DNA from: an uncultured Bacteroidales bacterium
GTDB lineage: Bacteria; Bacteroidota; Bacteroidia; Bacteroidales; FEN-979
Direction: 5' to 3'
NCBI GenBank assembly: GCA_903887775.1
Contig: CAISRB010000012.1
Coordinates: forward strand, 62,001 to 126,000
DNA: 64,000 nucleotides
A program made the position numbers and the translations under genes. Position 1 is the first letter of the stretch. The number at the start of each line of letters is the position of its first letter. Below are positions 44,732-54,200 of this stretch, in pieces. A model generated the notes under the pieces. That model saw only the letters and a program-made list of their open reading frames with translations, was not told where the DNA came from and did not search any database.

Positions 44732-44790
44732 CGAAAAGCGAAAGGCGAGAAGCGAAAGTTGAGGTAGCGAGGTTGCGAGGTAGCGAAAGT
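44732..44790. repeat. GCGAAA-type minisatellite, short tract
   Basis: Starts directly at the transporter's stop codon: GCGAAAAGC and GCGAGAAGC words grading into GAGGTAGCGAGGTTGCGAGG. It leads into a structured repeat. Confidence 0.6.
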
Positions 44791-44797
44791 ATGCTGC

Positions 44798-44955
44798 GCG
44801 AAGCATTTTACACAAGCAACCTTAGGCAGAGCGCAGGGAGCAATTCACATAAGCCGCATCAGGTGAGCGGATTGCGAAGCAATATGAGGAAAATGCTGAA
44901 TAAGGCGACGAAATGAGGGACCCGCGAACCGTAGCGGCGGTGTGAATCTGCGACC
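44798..44955 (+). repeat. Dispersed structured repeat, copy 3 (long form, with a partial copy before it)
   Basis: Arms GCAATTCACA (44840-44849) and TGTGAATCTGC (44941-44951) pair with one bulge, flanked by GG-GA and GA-CC. Inside are CCGC/GCGG around ATCAGGTGA, the hairpin ATTGC-GAA-GCAAT, and CCGC/GCGG around GAACCGTA. The left part (44798-44834) looks like the 5' half of another copy. Confidence 0.7.
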
Positions 44956-45008
44956 AAAGCGCGACACCCTTACTGCGATAGATACTTCGTACAGAATACT
45001 TTCGCTGA

Positions 45009-46031
45009 TTATTTCGGCAAACGTCCGTCAGCCTGGCGTTCAACCATCCAGCCGGGATACTCCTTGCTCAGTTCAGAAATGCTGTCGAGACGGGACATCT
45101 CATCCGCAGTCAATAATAATGAAGTTGAAGCGATATTTTCACGAAGCTGTTCTTCTTTCTTTGCGCCGATGATGATACTGGTAACTCCTTTTTTGCGGAG
45201 CAGCCAGGCCAGGGCGACGCGGGCAACGCTTACATTATGCGAAGAGGAGATCTCCTGCATCACATCGATTATATCGTAGGCTTTTTCCTTATTGACGGGT
45301 GGAAAATCGAATTCATCCCTGCGGCTGTTGCCGGCTTTCAGGGTTTTTCTGCTGAATTTGCCGGACAAAAATCCGCCTGCGAGCGGGCTCCAGGGCATGA
45401 TGCTTAAGTTTTCGGACAAGGCCATAGGGACGATCTCCCGCTCTATATCGCGGCCGGCAATGGTATAATAATTTTGCAGTGCGACGAATTTATTCCATCC
45501 CATCGATGCAGCAACAGCATTTGCTTTAATCACCATCCATGCGGGATGATTGCTTATGCCCAGGTAACGCACCTTGCCCGACTGAACTACCTCTTCAAGC
45601 CCGCGCATGGTCTCTTCCAGCGAAGTCACAGGGTCAAGGCCGTGGATATACAGCAGGTCAATATGGTCAAGTCCCAGCCTCCGGAGGCTGTCGTTAACGC
45701 TGTATTGTATATGTAACCTGGATAATCCGACCTGGTTAACGCCTTGGCCCATCTGCCCTCTTACCTTCGTGGCAATGAATATATCCTGGCGGTTGACGCC
45801 CAGGTCTTTCAGGGCTTTGCCAAGGATTATCTCCGACAGGCCTTCTGAATAGACATTGGCCGTATCAATGAAATTGATCCCGTTTTCGATGGCAATCTTT
45901 ACGAGATTCGTGGCTTCTTCCTGGGGTAATTTGCCAATGGAAGTCCAGAATCCCTTACCTCCAAAGGTCATTGTACCCAAACAGAGTTCCGAGACGAGAA
46001 CTCCTGTATTTCCTATTGTATTGTAATGCAT
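45009..46031 (-). CDS. Aldo/keto reductase
   Basis: 340 residues. The (beta/alpha)8 fold motifs are in order: NFIDTANVYSEGLSE (Asp and Tyr of the active site), IATKVRG (Lys), and LYIHGLDP (His). SIIIGAKKEEQLREN near the end binds the NADPH phosphate. Cytosolic NADPH-dependent reductases of this class act on aldehydes, ketones or sugars. Single gene; a structured repeat lies upstream. Confidence 0.9.
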   Translation of the reverse strand: MHYNTIGNTGVLVSELCLGTMTFGGKGFWTSIGKLPQEEATNLVKIAIENGINFIDTANVYSEGLSEIILGKALKDLGVNRQDIFIATKVRGQMGQGVNQVGLSRLHIQYSVNDSLRRLGLDHIDLLYIHGLDPVTSLEETMRGLEEVVQSGKVRYLGISNHPAWMVIKANAVAASMGWNKFVALQNYYTIAGRDIEREIVPMALSENLSIMPWSPLAGGFLSGKFSRKTLKAGNSRRDEFDFPPVNKEKAYDIIDVMQEISSSHNVSVARVALAWLLRKKGVTSIIIGAKKEEQLRENIASTSLLLTADEMSRLDSISELSKEYPGWMVERQADGRLPK

Positions 46032-46111
46032 AATAATATTTTTCTTTTTGTATGAACGGACTGCAGGGTGAATTATTACTCACGAAAGTCATAATTGGTT
46101 AGGTCGCTGTA

Positions 46112-46234
46112 TGCGAAGCATTTTGCAAAAGCCGCCTCAGGTGAGCGGATTGCGAAGCAATAAGAGTAAAATGCTGAATCGGCCGACGAAATGAGTATCC
46201 CGCGAACCGCAGCGGCGTTGCAAAGATGCGAGCA
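46112..46234 (+). repeat. Dispersed structured repeat, copy 4 (long form)
   Basis: Arms GCATTTTGCAA (46118-46128) and TTGCAAAGATGC (46218-46229) pair with one bulge, flanked by GC-GAA and GA-GC. Inner hairpins: CCGC/GCGG (46132-46135 with 46145-46148, loop CTCAGGTGA), ATTGC-GAA-GCAAT (46149-46161), and CCGC/GCGG (46200-46203 with 46212-46215). It lies between the reductase start and the EF-G stop. Confidence 0.75.
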
Positions 46235-46258
46235 AAAGCAGCGGGGTAATATGCTTCG

Positions 46259-48325
46259 CTATTTTTTCTCTGTTGCGATCTTCTTTAGTATTTCTTCCTG
46301 CAGGGCTTTAGGCAGGGCCTGGTACTGGTAGAACTCCATCGCGTAATTAGCGCGGCCGGATGAGACGTTGCGGAGCTGGGTTGAATAGCCGAACATTTCC
46401 ATCAGGGGAACATATACATTGATCTTCTGGGACCCTTTGCGATGACGGCGCATTCCTTCAATCTTTCCGCGGCGGCGGTTCAGGTTGCCTACGATATCAC
46501 CTATATATTCATCGGGCGTATTTACTTCGACCTTCATGATAGGCTCGAGGAGGATAGGATTGGCTTTCATGAAACCCTGTTTAAAGCCAATGGCTGCGCA
46601 GGTCTGGAAAGCCATGTCGGAGGAGTCGACCGCGTGGAAGCTTCCATCTATAAGGGTTACACGCACATCCACAACGGGATAGCCGGCCAGGATACCCTTA
46701 TCCAGGCTTTTCTCGAGTCCTTTTCTTACTGATGTAATAAATTCGGCAGGAATAGCGCCGCCCTTGATGTGTTCTATAAACTCAAATCCCTTGCCGGGGT
46801 TTGGTTCGAGGCGCATCACGGTATGAGCAAACTGACCTTTACCCCCGGTTTGTTTCACATGCCTGTAGTTGGATTCGACTTCCAGTGTAAGTGTTTCGCG
46901 GAAAGCGACGGAAGGTTCCCCGACGATTGCATCGACTTTAAATTCATGCTTGAGCCTGTCAACAATGATCTCGAGGTGAAGTTCGCCCATTCCGGCGATC
47001 ACGGTTTCTTCGGTTTCTTCATCATATCGTACATTGAATGAAGGGTCTTCGATGGTAAGCTTATGAAGGGCTTCCCCAAGTTTTGACTGGTCGGCACGTT
47101 TTTCAGGGGTTATCTTTAATTCAATCACTGAAGGAGGAACGTGAATATTTTCGAGCAGTAAACGATGATCTTCGCTGCACAGGGTGTCGCCGGTCTTCGT
47201 AAGCTTGAGGCCAATCAGCGCAACGATATCACCAGGCCCGGCTTCGGCAACTTCCTCCCTTTCCTTCGCATGGATCTTCATGATGCGGCCAATGCGCTCG
47301 TGTTTTTTCTTCGTCGCATTGAAGACCTGCATCCCGCTTCTCAGAGTGCCGGAGAAAATCCGTGTAAAGGTCTGTTGTCCAACGTAAGGATCATGGATCA
47401 GTTTGAATGCGAGAGCCGAAAAAGATTCTTTCGGAGAAGGATGGCATGTATGGAGTTTTTCAGGATCGTCCAGGTCGGTACCGGTTACAGCGCCTTTATC
47501 AATAGGAGAAGGGAGGTAATCGGTGACTGCGTCGAGGATCAGCTGAACTCCCTTATTCTTATATGCGGCTCCGCAGAAAACGGGCGTGATAAGCAATTTC
47601 AATGTGGCTTCGCGGGCAACGCGTTTCAACAGTTCGGCAGGTACGTCTTTTTCATCAAAGAACATCTGCATAATCTCTTCATTGAATTCGGCAACCTTCT
47701 CAACAATTTTAGCCCTGGCCTGTTCGACCTTTGCCTTGTATTCTTCAGGGATGGGAATTTCTATCCTCTCAAATTCCTTAAACCTGAATGCTTTCCGCTC
47801 TATTACGTCGATTATCCCGTCAAAATTTTCTTCTTCTCCCATCTGAACCTGGAAGGGGAATGCATTGGCATCAAGGTATTTGTTCATCTGTTCTACCACT
47901 GCCGGGAAATCGGCTCCTACCCTGTCCATTTTGTTGATGAAAGCAATACGGGGTACACGGTAGCGGTCGGCCTGGTTCCACACTGTCTCACTCTGGGGCT
48001 CAACGCCGCCAACGGCGCAAAAAACCGCTATCATCCCGTCGATAACGCGGAGTGAGCGTTCTACTTCAATGGTAAAGTCAACGTGCCCCGGGGTATCGAT
48101 GAGGTTGATGGCGAAACCGTTCCATGTGCAGGAAATAGCAGCAGATGCAATTGTGATGCCTCGTTCCTGTTCCTGCTTCATAAAGTCCATCGTGGCCTGA
48201 CCATCATGTACCTCGCCCATTTTACGGGTTGTACCTGTAAAAAAAAGAATACGTTCTGTTACGGTGGTCTTGCCTGCATCGATATGAGCGGCAATCCCGA
48301 TATTCCTGAGTTTGTTTAATGCCAT
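46259..48325 (-). CDS. fusA: Elongation factor G
   Basis: 688 residues, full length for EF-G. G1 AHIDAGKT (13-20), switch I RGITI (54-58), G3 DTPGH (76-80) and G4 NKMD (130-133) are intact, so GTPase activity is expected. Domains II-V follow in order. It moves tRNA and mRNA through the ribosome. The gene stands alone, without rpsL, rpsG or tuf nearby, and reads [10 protein letters not shown] where canonical EF-G has GAATMDWM, so it may be a second, specialised EF-G. A -7 box lies at 48343-48350. Confidence 0.9.
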   Translation of the reverse strand: MALNKLRNIGIAAHIDAGKTTVTERILFFTGTTRKMGEVHDGQATMDFMKQEQERGITIASAAISCTWNGFAINLIDTPGHVDFTIEVERSLRVIDGMIAVFCAVGGVEPQSETVWNQADRYRVPRIAFINKMDRVGADFPAVVEQMNKYLDANAFPFQVQMGEEENFDGIIDVIERKAFRFKEFERIEIPIPEEYKAKVEQARAKIVEKVAEFNEEIMQMFFDEKDVPAELLKRVAREATLKLLITPVFCGAAYKNKGVQLILDAVTDYLPSPIDKGAVTGTDLDDPEKLHTCHPSPKESFSALAFKLIHDPYVGQQTFTRIFSGTLRSGMQVFNATKKKHERIGRIMKIHAKEREEVAEAGPGDIVALIGLKLTKTGDTLCSEDHRLLLENIHVPPSVIELKITPEKRADQSKLGEALHKLTIEDPSFNVRYDEETEETVIAGMGELHLEIIVDRLKHEFKVDAIVGEPSVAFRETLTLEVESNYRHVKQTGGKGQFAHTVMRLEPNPGKGFEFIEHIKGGAIPAEFITSVRKGLEKSLDKGILAGYPVVDVRVTLIDGSFHAVDSSDMAFQTCAAIGFKQGFMKANPILLEPIMKVEVNTPDEYIGDIVGNLNRRRGKIEGMRRHRKGSQKINVYVPLMEMFGYSTQLRNVSSGRANYAMEFYQYQALPKALQEEILKKIATEKK

Positions 48326-48342
48326 GTTTTTAAATTGGGGTG

Positions 48343-48350
48343 CAAAGGTA
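48343..48350 (-). promoter_or_regulatory. -7 box of EF-G promoter
   Basis: Minus strand TACCTTTG with a leader of about 11 bases; the -33 region falls inside a GCGAAA minisatellite (48355-48392). Confidence 0.5.
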
Positions 48351-48354
48351 CGAA

Positions 48355-48392
48355 AAAAAGGTGAAAGGTGAAAAGCGAAAAACGAAAAGGGT
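48355..48392. repeat. GCGAAA-type minisatellite, short tract
   Basis: GGTGAAAGGTGAAAAGCG and related words directly upstream of the EF-G -7 box. Confidence 0.6.
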
Positions 48393-48450
48393 TTAAGTGA
48401 ATTGCTCCCTGCGCTTCACCTCGGAGGACTTTTGCAAAATGTTTCGCCAC
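48393..48450 (-). repeat. Dispersed structured repeat, partial copy 5
   Basis: On the minus strand it reads CATTTTGCAAAAG, then GAGGTGAAGCGCAGGG, then AGCAATTCAC, matching the left part of copy 3 and the 5' arm of copy 4. No 3' arm is present, so it is a fragment. Confidence 0.5.
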
Positions 48451-48473
48451 TATAATTTTCACCATTTATTCTT

Positions 48474-48481
48474 TATATTTG
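48474..48481 (+). promoter_or_regulatory. -7 box of ion-channel promoter
   Basis: TATATTTG, 20 bases before the ATG at 48501; -33 region unclear. Confidence 0.5.
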
Positions 48482-48500
48482 GTCCTCTTATCCTTCAAGA

Positions 48501-49328
48501 ATGCAATTCACTGCAAAAACACAAGAAATTGTCAAATTTCTTCTTATCACCATCGGGGTATATACTGTACTGATTTTCATGTTTGCCATTTTGTATTATG
48601 AAACCGGGAGCATAGGATTTTACCGCCCGATCCAGAGGGTTTACGAGCCGATCGATTTTCAAAAAGCCATTTATTTCAGCATTGTTTCTTTTCATACCAT
48701 TGGCTACGGCGATATTTATCCTCTGACCTCCCAGGGAAGGTATATCCTGATGAGCGAAGCGTTTTCATCCTTGTTTTTCACTTCGATTTTCTCAGGGTTC
48801 CTCGTGTATTTTGTGATCAGGAGGAGGGATGATATTTTCACCACCCGCAATGTATATATCCGCCGGCGCAAGGACAAATGGTTCCTTTCGATACGGCTTG
48901 GAAATAAAGGCAGAGAGATTATCGACATGAAAGGCAAATTTGAAGCATGGATTGTGCAGGAAAACTCAAGGGTAAGGATCTTTCAGTACGAAGAAGAAAT
49001 GGCTGATCTTGAAAGGATCCTATACTATGATATTAACCTCGATGATCCGGCTGCGCTTAAGATTCGCGGGGCGCTGATCGATGCATTGAAGGGGAAGATA
49101 CTGCTGCATATCAAATATGCTTTTATAGGCAATGACATCAATACCGGAGAACAAGTGGCCCATGCCGTATATTATGATTCAGCAAAGATCAGGTTCGGGA
49201 AAATGTTTGACAATGTTTACTCCTGGGATAAACGCGGCCGTCGCGTTAATTTTCACTGGAAGAATTTTGAAAAGATAGAGCCGCTGGAGGAAGAGATCAA
49301 GGTTAAGTTTGTGAATAATGACCAGTGA
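48501..49328 (+). CDS. Two-helix potassium channel, inward-rectifier (KirBac)-like
   Basis: 275 residues. Outer helix (about 12-32), pore helix and selectivity filter TIGYGD (66-71), inner helix (about 84-106), then a beta-rich cytosolic domain of about 165 residues, as in KirBac channels. It should conduct K+ across the inner membrane, gated by its cytosolic domain. The stop codon is inside a 13-bp hairpin (49319-49370). Confidence 0.8.
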   Translation: MQFTAKTQEIVKFLLITIGVYTVLIFMFAILYYETGSIGFYRPIQRVYEPIDFQKAIYFSIVSFHTIGYGDIYPLTSQGRYILMSEAFSSLFFTSIFSGFLVYFVIRRRDDIFTTRNVYIRRRKDKWFLSIRLGNKGREIIDMKGKFEAWIVQENSRVRIFQYEEEMADLERILYYDINLDDPAALKIRGALIDALKGKILLHIKYAFIGNDINTGEQVAHAVYYDSAKIRFGKMFDNVYSWDKRGRRVNFHWKNFEKIEPLEEEIKVKFVNNDQ

Positions 49329-49370
49329 CTGCTTATCAGTCAATATTCACAATTCCCCAGTCGCTGGTCA
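49319..49370 (+). terminator. Hairpin overlapping the channel stop codon
   Basis: TGACCAGTGACTG and CAGTCGCTGGTCA form a 13-bp stem (one G-T pair) around a 26-base loop. No T run follows, so it may stabilise the 3' end rather than terminate alone. Confidence 0.5.
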
Positions 49371-49394
49371 CTGTAATAATAATCTTATAATTAT

Positions 49395-49402
49395 TACCTT
49401 TG
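49395..49402 (+). promoter_or_regulatory. -7 box of tRNA promoter
   Basis: TACCTTTG, 11 bases before the tRNA 5' end; no clear -33 box. Confidence 0.45.
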
Positions 49403-49412
49403 CCTCCTCCCC

Positions 49413-49487
49413 GGGATGTTAGCTCAGTCGGTTCAGAGCGCATGCTTCACACGCATGAGGTCATGGGTTCGAATCCCTTACATCCCA
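49413..49487 (+). tRNA. tRNA-Val (anticodon CAC)
   Basis: 75 bases. Acceptor GGGATGT/ACATCCC pairs fully, discriminator A; CCA is not encoded. D arm GCTC...GAGC; anticodon stem CATGC/GCATG with loop TTCACAC, giving anticodon CAC for GUG; TTCGAAT T-loop. The T stem ATGGG/CCCTT has one T-T mismatch at its second pair. Confidence 0.92.
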
Positions 49488-49565
49488 CTCTCAGGATTTG
49501 AAATGGTGAATTAAACCGGCTTAAGGTGGTCCCTTTGAGCGGCGTTTCCAACGATTTAATTTTTT

Positions 49566-49573
49566 TATTTTTG
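49566..49573 (+). promoter_or_regulatory. -7 box of the broken DUF3078 gene
   Basis: TATTTTTG, 26 bases before the ATG at 49600. The promoter and signal peptide start look intact although the gene is broken. Confidence 0.45.
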
Positions 49574-49599
49574 CACTGATTTCAGTAAAAAATAACCGT

Positions 49600-50191
49600 A
49601 TGAAAAGAACAGTACTGTTTCTATCTTTAACCCTGATCCTCGGGATGGTACCTGACCGTTCTTGTGAATTTCCGCACACAGTTTTCAAATGGCTACAATT
49701 ACCCGAACGATAGTGTCCCGATCTCAAAATTCATGGCCCCGGCCTATCTCCTGGCTGGTATTGGCATAACCTACCGCCCGGCAAATTTTTTCACCCTCTA
49801 TCTTTCTCCTTCTTCGGGCCGCGTTACCTTTGTCCTTGACGATTCACTTTCAAAACAGGGTGCATGCGGGGTAGACCCGGGGAAAAAATACAGGGCGGAA
49901 TTTGGCCCTTACCTGAGAGCCGACCTGAACAAGGACCTTGCAAAAAGTATAAATCTCTCTTCTTCACTGGAATTGTTCAGCGACTACTTCCACAACTTTG
50001 GGTGTATCGATGTCAACTGGAACCTGCTGCTCACTCTCAAGGTTAATAAATGGCTTGCCACAATCATCAACTGCCAGGTAATATATGATGACGATACCAT
50101 GATTCAGACCAACCCTCCCGAACCTGCCACTGGTCCACGCACACAACTCAAGGAAACTATCGGCGTCGGTTTATCTTATAAGTTCCATTAA
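49600..50191 (+). pseudogene. DUF3078-type outer-membrane protein, internally deleted and frameshifted
   Basis: From the ATG at 49600 a signal peptide (MKRTVLFLSLTLILGMVPDR) runs for about 20 codons, then the frame ends at 49713. A second frame, open from 49664 to 50191 (GTG first), encodes the typical later part of DUF3078 proteins: NFRTQFSNGYNYPNDSVP, then YLSPSSGRVTF and a barrel-like end with GVGLSYKFH. The two parts are in different frames and the N-terminal domain (roughly 100 residues or more) expected between them is absent, so a deletion near 49655-49665 is inferred. Confidence 0.7.
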
Positions 50192-50203
50192 GGTCTGCCG
50201 TCA

Positions 50204-50273
50204 AATCAAGGGTATAAGCCCCGGCCACAGGTTCTACCCCAGAGGGGCGGGGAATTAACCGGGAGAGATTAAA
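50204..50273 (+). repeat. GC-rich hairpin repeat, copy B
   Basis: Matches copy A (38654-38733) in AATCAA-GG, CCCCGGCC-CAGGTTCT and GGAATT-ACC-GAGAGATTAAA. The hairpin between them differs: CCCC-AGA-GGGG here, GCAGC-GA-GCTGC in copy A. Confidence 0.6.
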
Positions 50274-50290
50274 CAAAAAAATGTAATCTG

Positions 50291-51166
50291 TTAATCTTTA
50301 ATAATCATCCTCACACTATAATTATTTTTGCTTAGAGCCTTTACCAGATAAACGCCCTTTTGAAGGCTTGAAATATCGATGTCCTCTTTGTTTTTATGAA
50401 TCGTTTTTTGAAGGCAGAATTGTCCCCGGATATCATAAATCGTGACATCCACATCTCCGGCTAATTTATTCCCGGTTACCGTAATCATTCTGGCCGATGG
50501 ATTTGGATAGATATTGATTTCATCACGTGGTCCGAGATCCTGAACACCTTCGGTATGGTCTATCAGTTCGAGGTTATCGAGCATCCACCCATCCTGGTTC
50601 GTCTGGATGCTGTCGCTGACGAAGGTGAACCGATAGTAAAGGGTATCGTTCCTCATATAACCCGGTACGAAAGCCAGGAATTCAGTCCATTGATGTATCC
50701 TGCCTGTCAGAATGGGTTTTGGTGTTATCCAGAACACATCAGGGATAACCGTATCAGATAAGGCATTAAGCCATGTCGTGCCTCGATCCAGTGAAAATTC
50801 GATCCGCCCGAAGTCTTTCAGCGTATCGCTGTCAAATTTATAATATCCCCCGATGACAGGTGCACACATACAATAAGCATATGGGACAAATTTAATAATG
50901 AAGCTCGAAGTGTTATTTACAGGGTAAGGACCGGAACTGTCGGTGAGGATGGCATTCGGGGAAGAATAGCTGCTGTCGAACACCGTTTTACCGGGTTGAC
51001 ATACATGCCATATATTGTTGGTAAATGGAATATCAATCGAGTAATATGATCCCTCCCAGCAAGGGTTATCCTCAAAATTGATGATACAGCTGATGAATGG
51101 ATTTTGTCCTCTCGCCGAAAGCAATGAGATCAGAACAATAGTAAAAATCAGGATTGTTTTTTTCAT
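50291..51166 (-). CDS. Secreted protein with type IX sorting domain
   Basis: 291 residues. Signal peptide (1-20, SARGQ), a beta-rich body of about 190 residues, and a C-terminal type IX secretion sorting domain (from about 218: EINIYPNPSARMITV, then DISSLQKGVYLVKAL). It is exported through the outer membrane by the type IX system and probably anchored on the surface. The body has DGWMLDNLEL, like adhesion-type MAM or jelly-roll domains. Lies 42 bases downstream of a larger T9SS substrate gene. Confidence 0.8.
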   Translation of the reverse strand: MKKTILIFTIVLISLLSARGQNPFISCIINFEDNPCWEGSYYSIDIPFTNNIWHVCQPGKTVFDSSYSSPNAILTDSSGPYPVNNTSSFIIKFVPYAYCMCAPVIGGYYKFDSDTLKDFGRIEFSLDRGTTWLNALSDTVIPDVFWITPKPILTGRIHQWTEFLAFVPGYMRNDTLYYRFTFVSDSIQTNQDGWMLDNLELIDHTEGVQDLGPRDEINIYPNPSARMITVTGNKLAGDVDVTIYDIRGQFCLQKTIHKNKEDIDISSLQKGVYLVKALSKNNYSVRMIIKD

Positions 51167-51208
51167 TTTCAGAAAGTTGTTTTGGTTTAAATTCTCTGCA
51201 TTTTGAAT

Positions 51209-54200
51209 TTATCTGATGATAGATATCTTCTTTGCAACTGTCCGGGTTCCGGTGCTTACCTGAATCAGGTAAATACCTTCGGCGGCTGTAGTCAGATCAA
51301 GGGTATATTTATTCGAATCTTTCAGCTTACGTTTCAAGATACACCGCCCATGGTCATCCCAAACAGTTATGTTAAGTTCTTTTGCCGGAACTTTTCCCGG
51401 AACCAGCATGATGTGTCCATTGGAAGGATTGGGATAAATACTGATTAAACTGTCCGGTTTTTCTTCAATGCCCAGGTTCGACCTTGCCTGTTCAAGGTAG
51501 ACGACAACGGGAGGCCGGCCGGTTAGGCTTACAGAGATATCCGCAGTTCTTGACTCATGTGCCGTGTTTTCTTCATAAAACGCCACCAGCTTGCCGCTGC
51601 CCATTCCCGAAGGTGTAACACTGACCCATGGTTGATTGCTCTCTGCTGTCCAGGCTGTGTTGGACTGTACATTGAAAATGATGTCGGATGCCGGTCCCCA
51701 GTCCACGTTTTGTTTACGGGGTGTAACGCCCAGCATGTTCACAGGATCACCATTGATCAGGATGTCGTCTACCGCCCAGTAATAGGAGAAGGCCCCCTGG
51801 TAAGTCCAGCGGAACATAACCCCTGATTTCCCAGCAGCATCCGGAACACTGCTGCTGTAAGTTTCAGGGTTTGCCGTAGAAGTTGACCTGAAAGTCACCA
51901 AAGTCGCCCAGGACAGCCCTCCATCGGCACTGTAGGCGAGTTCCGCCGTTGAATTGATATCGCCCTTGAAGAAGTGTTTGAAGCTTAAGGAAACGTTGAT
52001 GCAGGCTGAACAGTTGATCGTCGGGCTGACCAGGTCGGTATACTGCACCCCAAGGCTGCCATATGATTCGGAATCGAGGTAGGCATAATCGCCATCGAAG
52101 GCAGGCATGGGGTCCCCGGTAGTCAGTTTTCCCACGCGCCATACCTGGGAGTTTCCTGCGTGATCAATGATGGTCCAGCAATTGGGCAGTAAGGGATTAT
52201 TGAAGGATTCGCTGAAAGGCAGGGTGTAATTGCCGCAAAGGGTTGAAAAGGTCCTGTCCTGCCCGTACCAGGGCCCGTATGTATTGGTCGCATAAGCTCT
52301 CACATGATAAGAAGTATTCCTCTCAAGGGAGTCTAAAAGGCTGATGAAGGAACCGATGCCCTGGCCGTCGGAAGTATGTTTCCCACCGACGGAGGGGTTG
52401 AGGCTCTTTCCCCAGCACACTCCTCTTTCCGTGACCGCTGTACCACCATCGGATGTAATATCTCCTCCCGACACGGCTGAAGTCGTCTCAACAGAGGAAA
52501 CAGGCCTTGTGGTGATCACTGCAGCTCCAGGGATCACTGTCATGTCATTCCCTTCAAGTCTGCCCTCGGAATTTTCTCCCACAATACGGTAATGATAGGT
52601 GATCCCGAAGCCCAGTCCGCCTAAATCGAAATTTACAGGAAGAACAGTGTTGCCTGAACCGGCACTCACATTTGCACTACTGTCACTGTAAGAAGTTGTG
52701 GTTCCCCATTCAAAATGCCATGTTGAGGCCAGTCCGTTCGGGTTGATGGTACCGTTCAGTGTGGCTGAGCTAACGGTCATATCAGTCGCAGGAAGAGTGG
52801 TCACCAATGGGTATTTCCCGAACCTTAACGAAGCGATGCGGGTGGCCCTGTTATTTGCCGAATCGATGTATTCGTTGGTATACCAGAAGGTTTTGTCATT
52901 GGAAGCATCGACTGCCATGCTCGATTCAAACCCCCACCGGTCGGAACCTTCCTGCGAAAACCTCCCGCTGAGTATAGTGTCTTCCGGGTAATCCATAATG
53001 GAATTTGCCTGGGCATACGCTGTTTTACTCTGCCCGCAGTACCTGATCGAAGGATAGGTATTGGTACCCGAAACCGTATACCCTATGCCGATGGTCCTGT
53101 CGCCGTTCAGACTGATGCTTCCCAGCCAGAGGTGCCCGGAATCGGAAGCTAAGGTACCTTGCTGCCTTGCAGTCCAGGGGCTGCTCCCTGTTTTCCTCAG
53201 TTCATACCATCGTATCCCCGCATGATAAGTCGCCTGCCCGGTATCAAGGTTTATTGTATGACAACATACAATGGACTGGTATGAGCCAAAATTCCTGTAC
53301 TGCGGAACATGCATGAAATACCCGGGCACCGCTTTGAGTTTCTGGCTGGTCCCTTTCTGAGGTACCGAGAAATTACCGAGGTTTATATCGTTATTGGTCT
53401 TTTCAATATCTATTTTATCAACCACTCCGATGGTTGAATTGGCAGGGTTGGCCCAATCGGTATGCATCCCGTACAACCAGATCTGCTGTTTCGTCCCGCT
53501 TTCCACCGTATCGTTCAGGGAAATGAATAAACCCGGCGTGCCTTCAGGGGCAAAAGTTCCGTAATTAACAACGGGGTCCATCCCCCAGAAAGGCCAGGGT
53601 ATATTTAAAAATATTGCCCTGGCTGTATCGCCGGTAAGCATTGGCGCTCTTTCAAAGGCCATCACCCCTGTATTTTGATTAGTCGCGGCAAAATCCGCTG
53701 CATAATAAGCATCCCCCCAGACACCGTATGAAGCTGCGCTGCGGGTTTCCCCGATCTGGAATGAATAGGTATGCCAGGTCCCTGCAGGATTCGACGAGGA
53801 TGACACTGCGATTAAAAAATAGTTCGTATAAGGATGCAGTGCCCTGATCGTCATTTCTGAAAGAAACCAGCGCTCCGCCTGGTCATCGTAAAACAGTGCC
53901 GCATGTGTTTCCACAAATGAAGTGCTTGCTCCCGGGAGGTTTTGAAAGATGTCAAGAATTCGCACAGGTCCCGAAACCACCTGCCCGGTTTTCGTATACA
54001 CCGTGATGAGCTTATAAATGGTTTGAACATAATAGCCGGCATTTGCAGCGCCGTTGGGTTGCGGTGGCCAGTATTCAGCGGGAGACTGCATTTGTCCGTT
54101 AAAAGAGGCAAGCAGTCCCGGTGACGACAGGGCAACCTCCATTTTTTTAAGGTCTGCGGATGACATCCCGGGATATTCGGTCAGGGGTTTGCTTAAGCCA

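Noticed and set aside
49413-49487. Integration site at the tRNA gene
   Set aside because: No integrase and no repeated tRNA 3' end found downstream; the broken DUF3078 gene is explained by a deletion.
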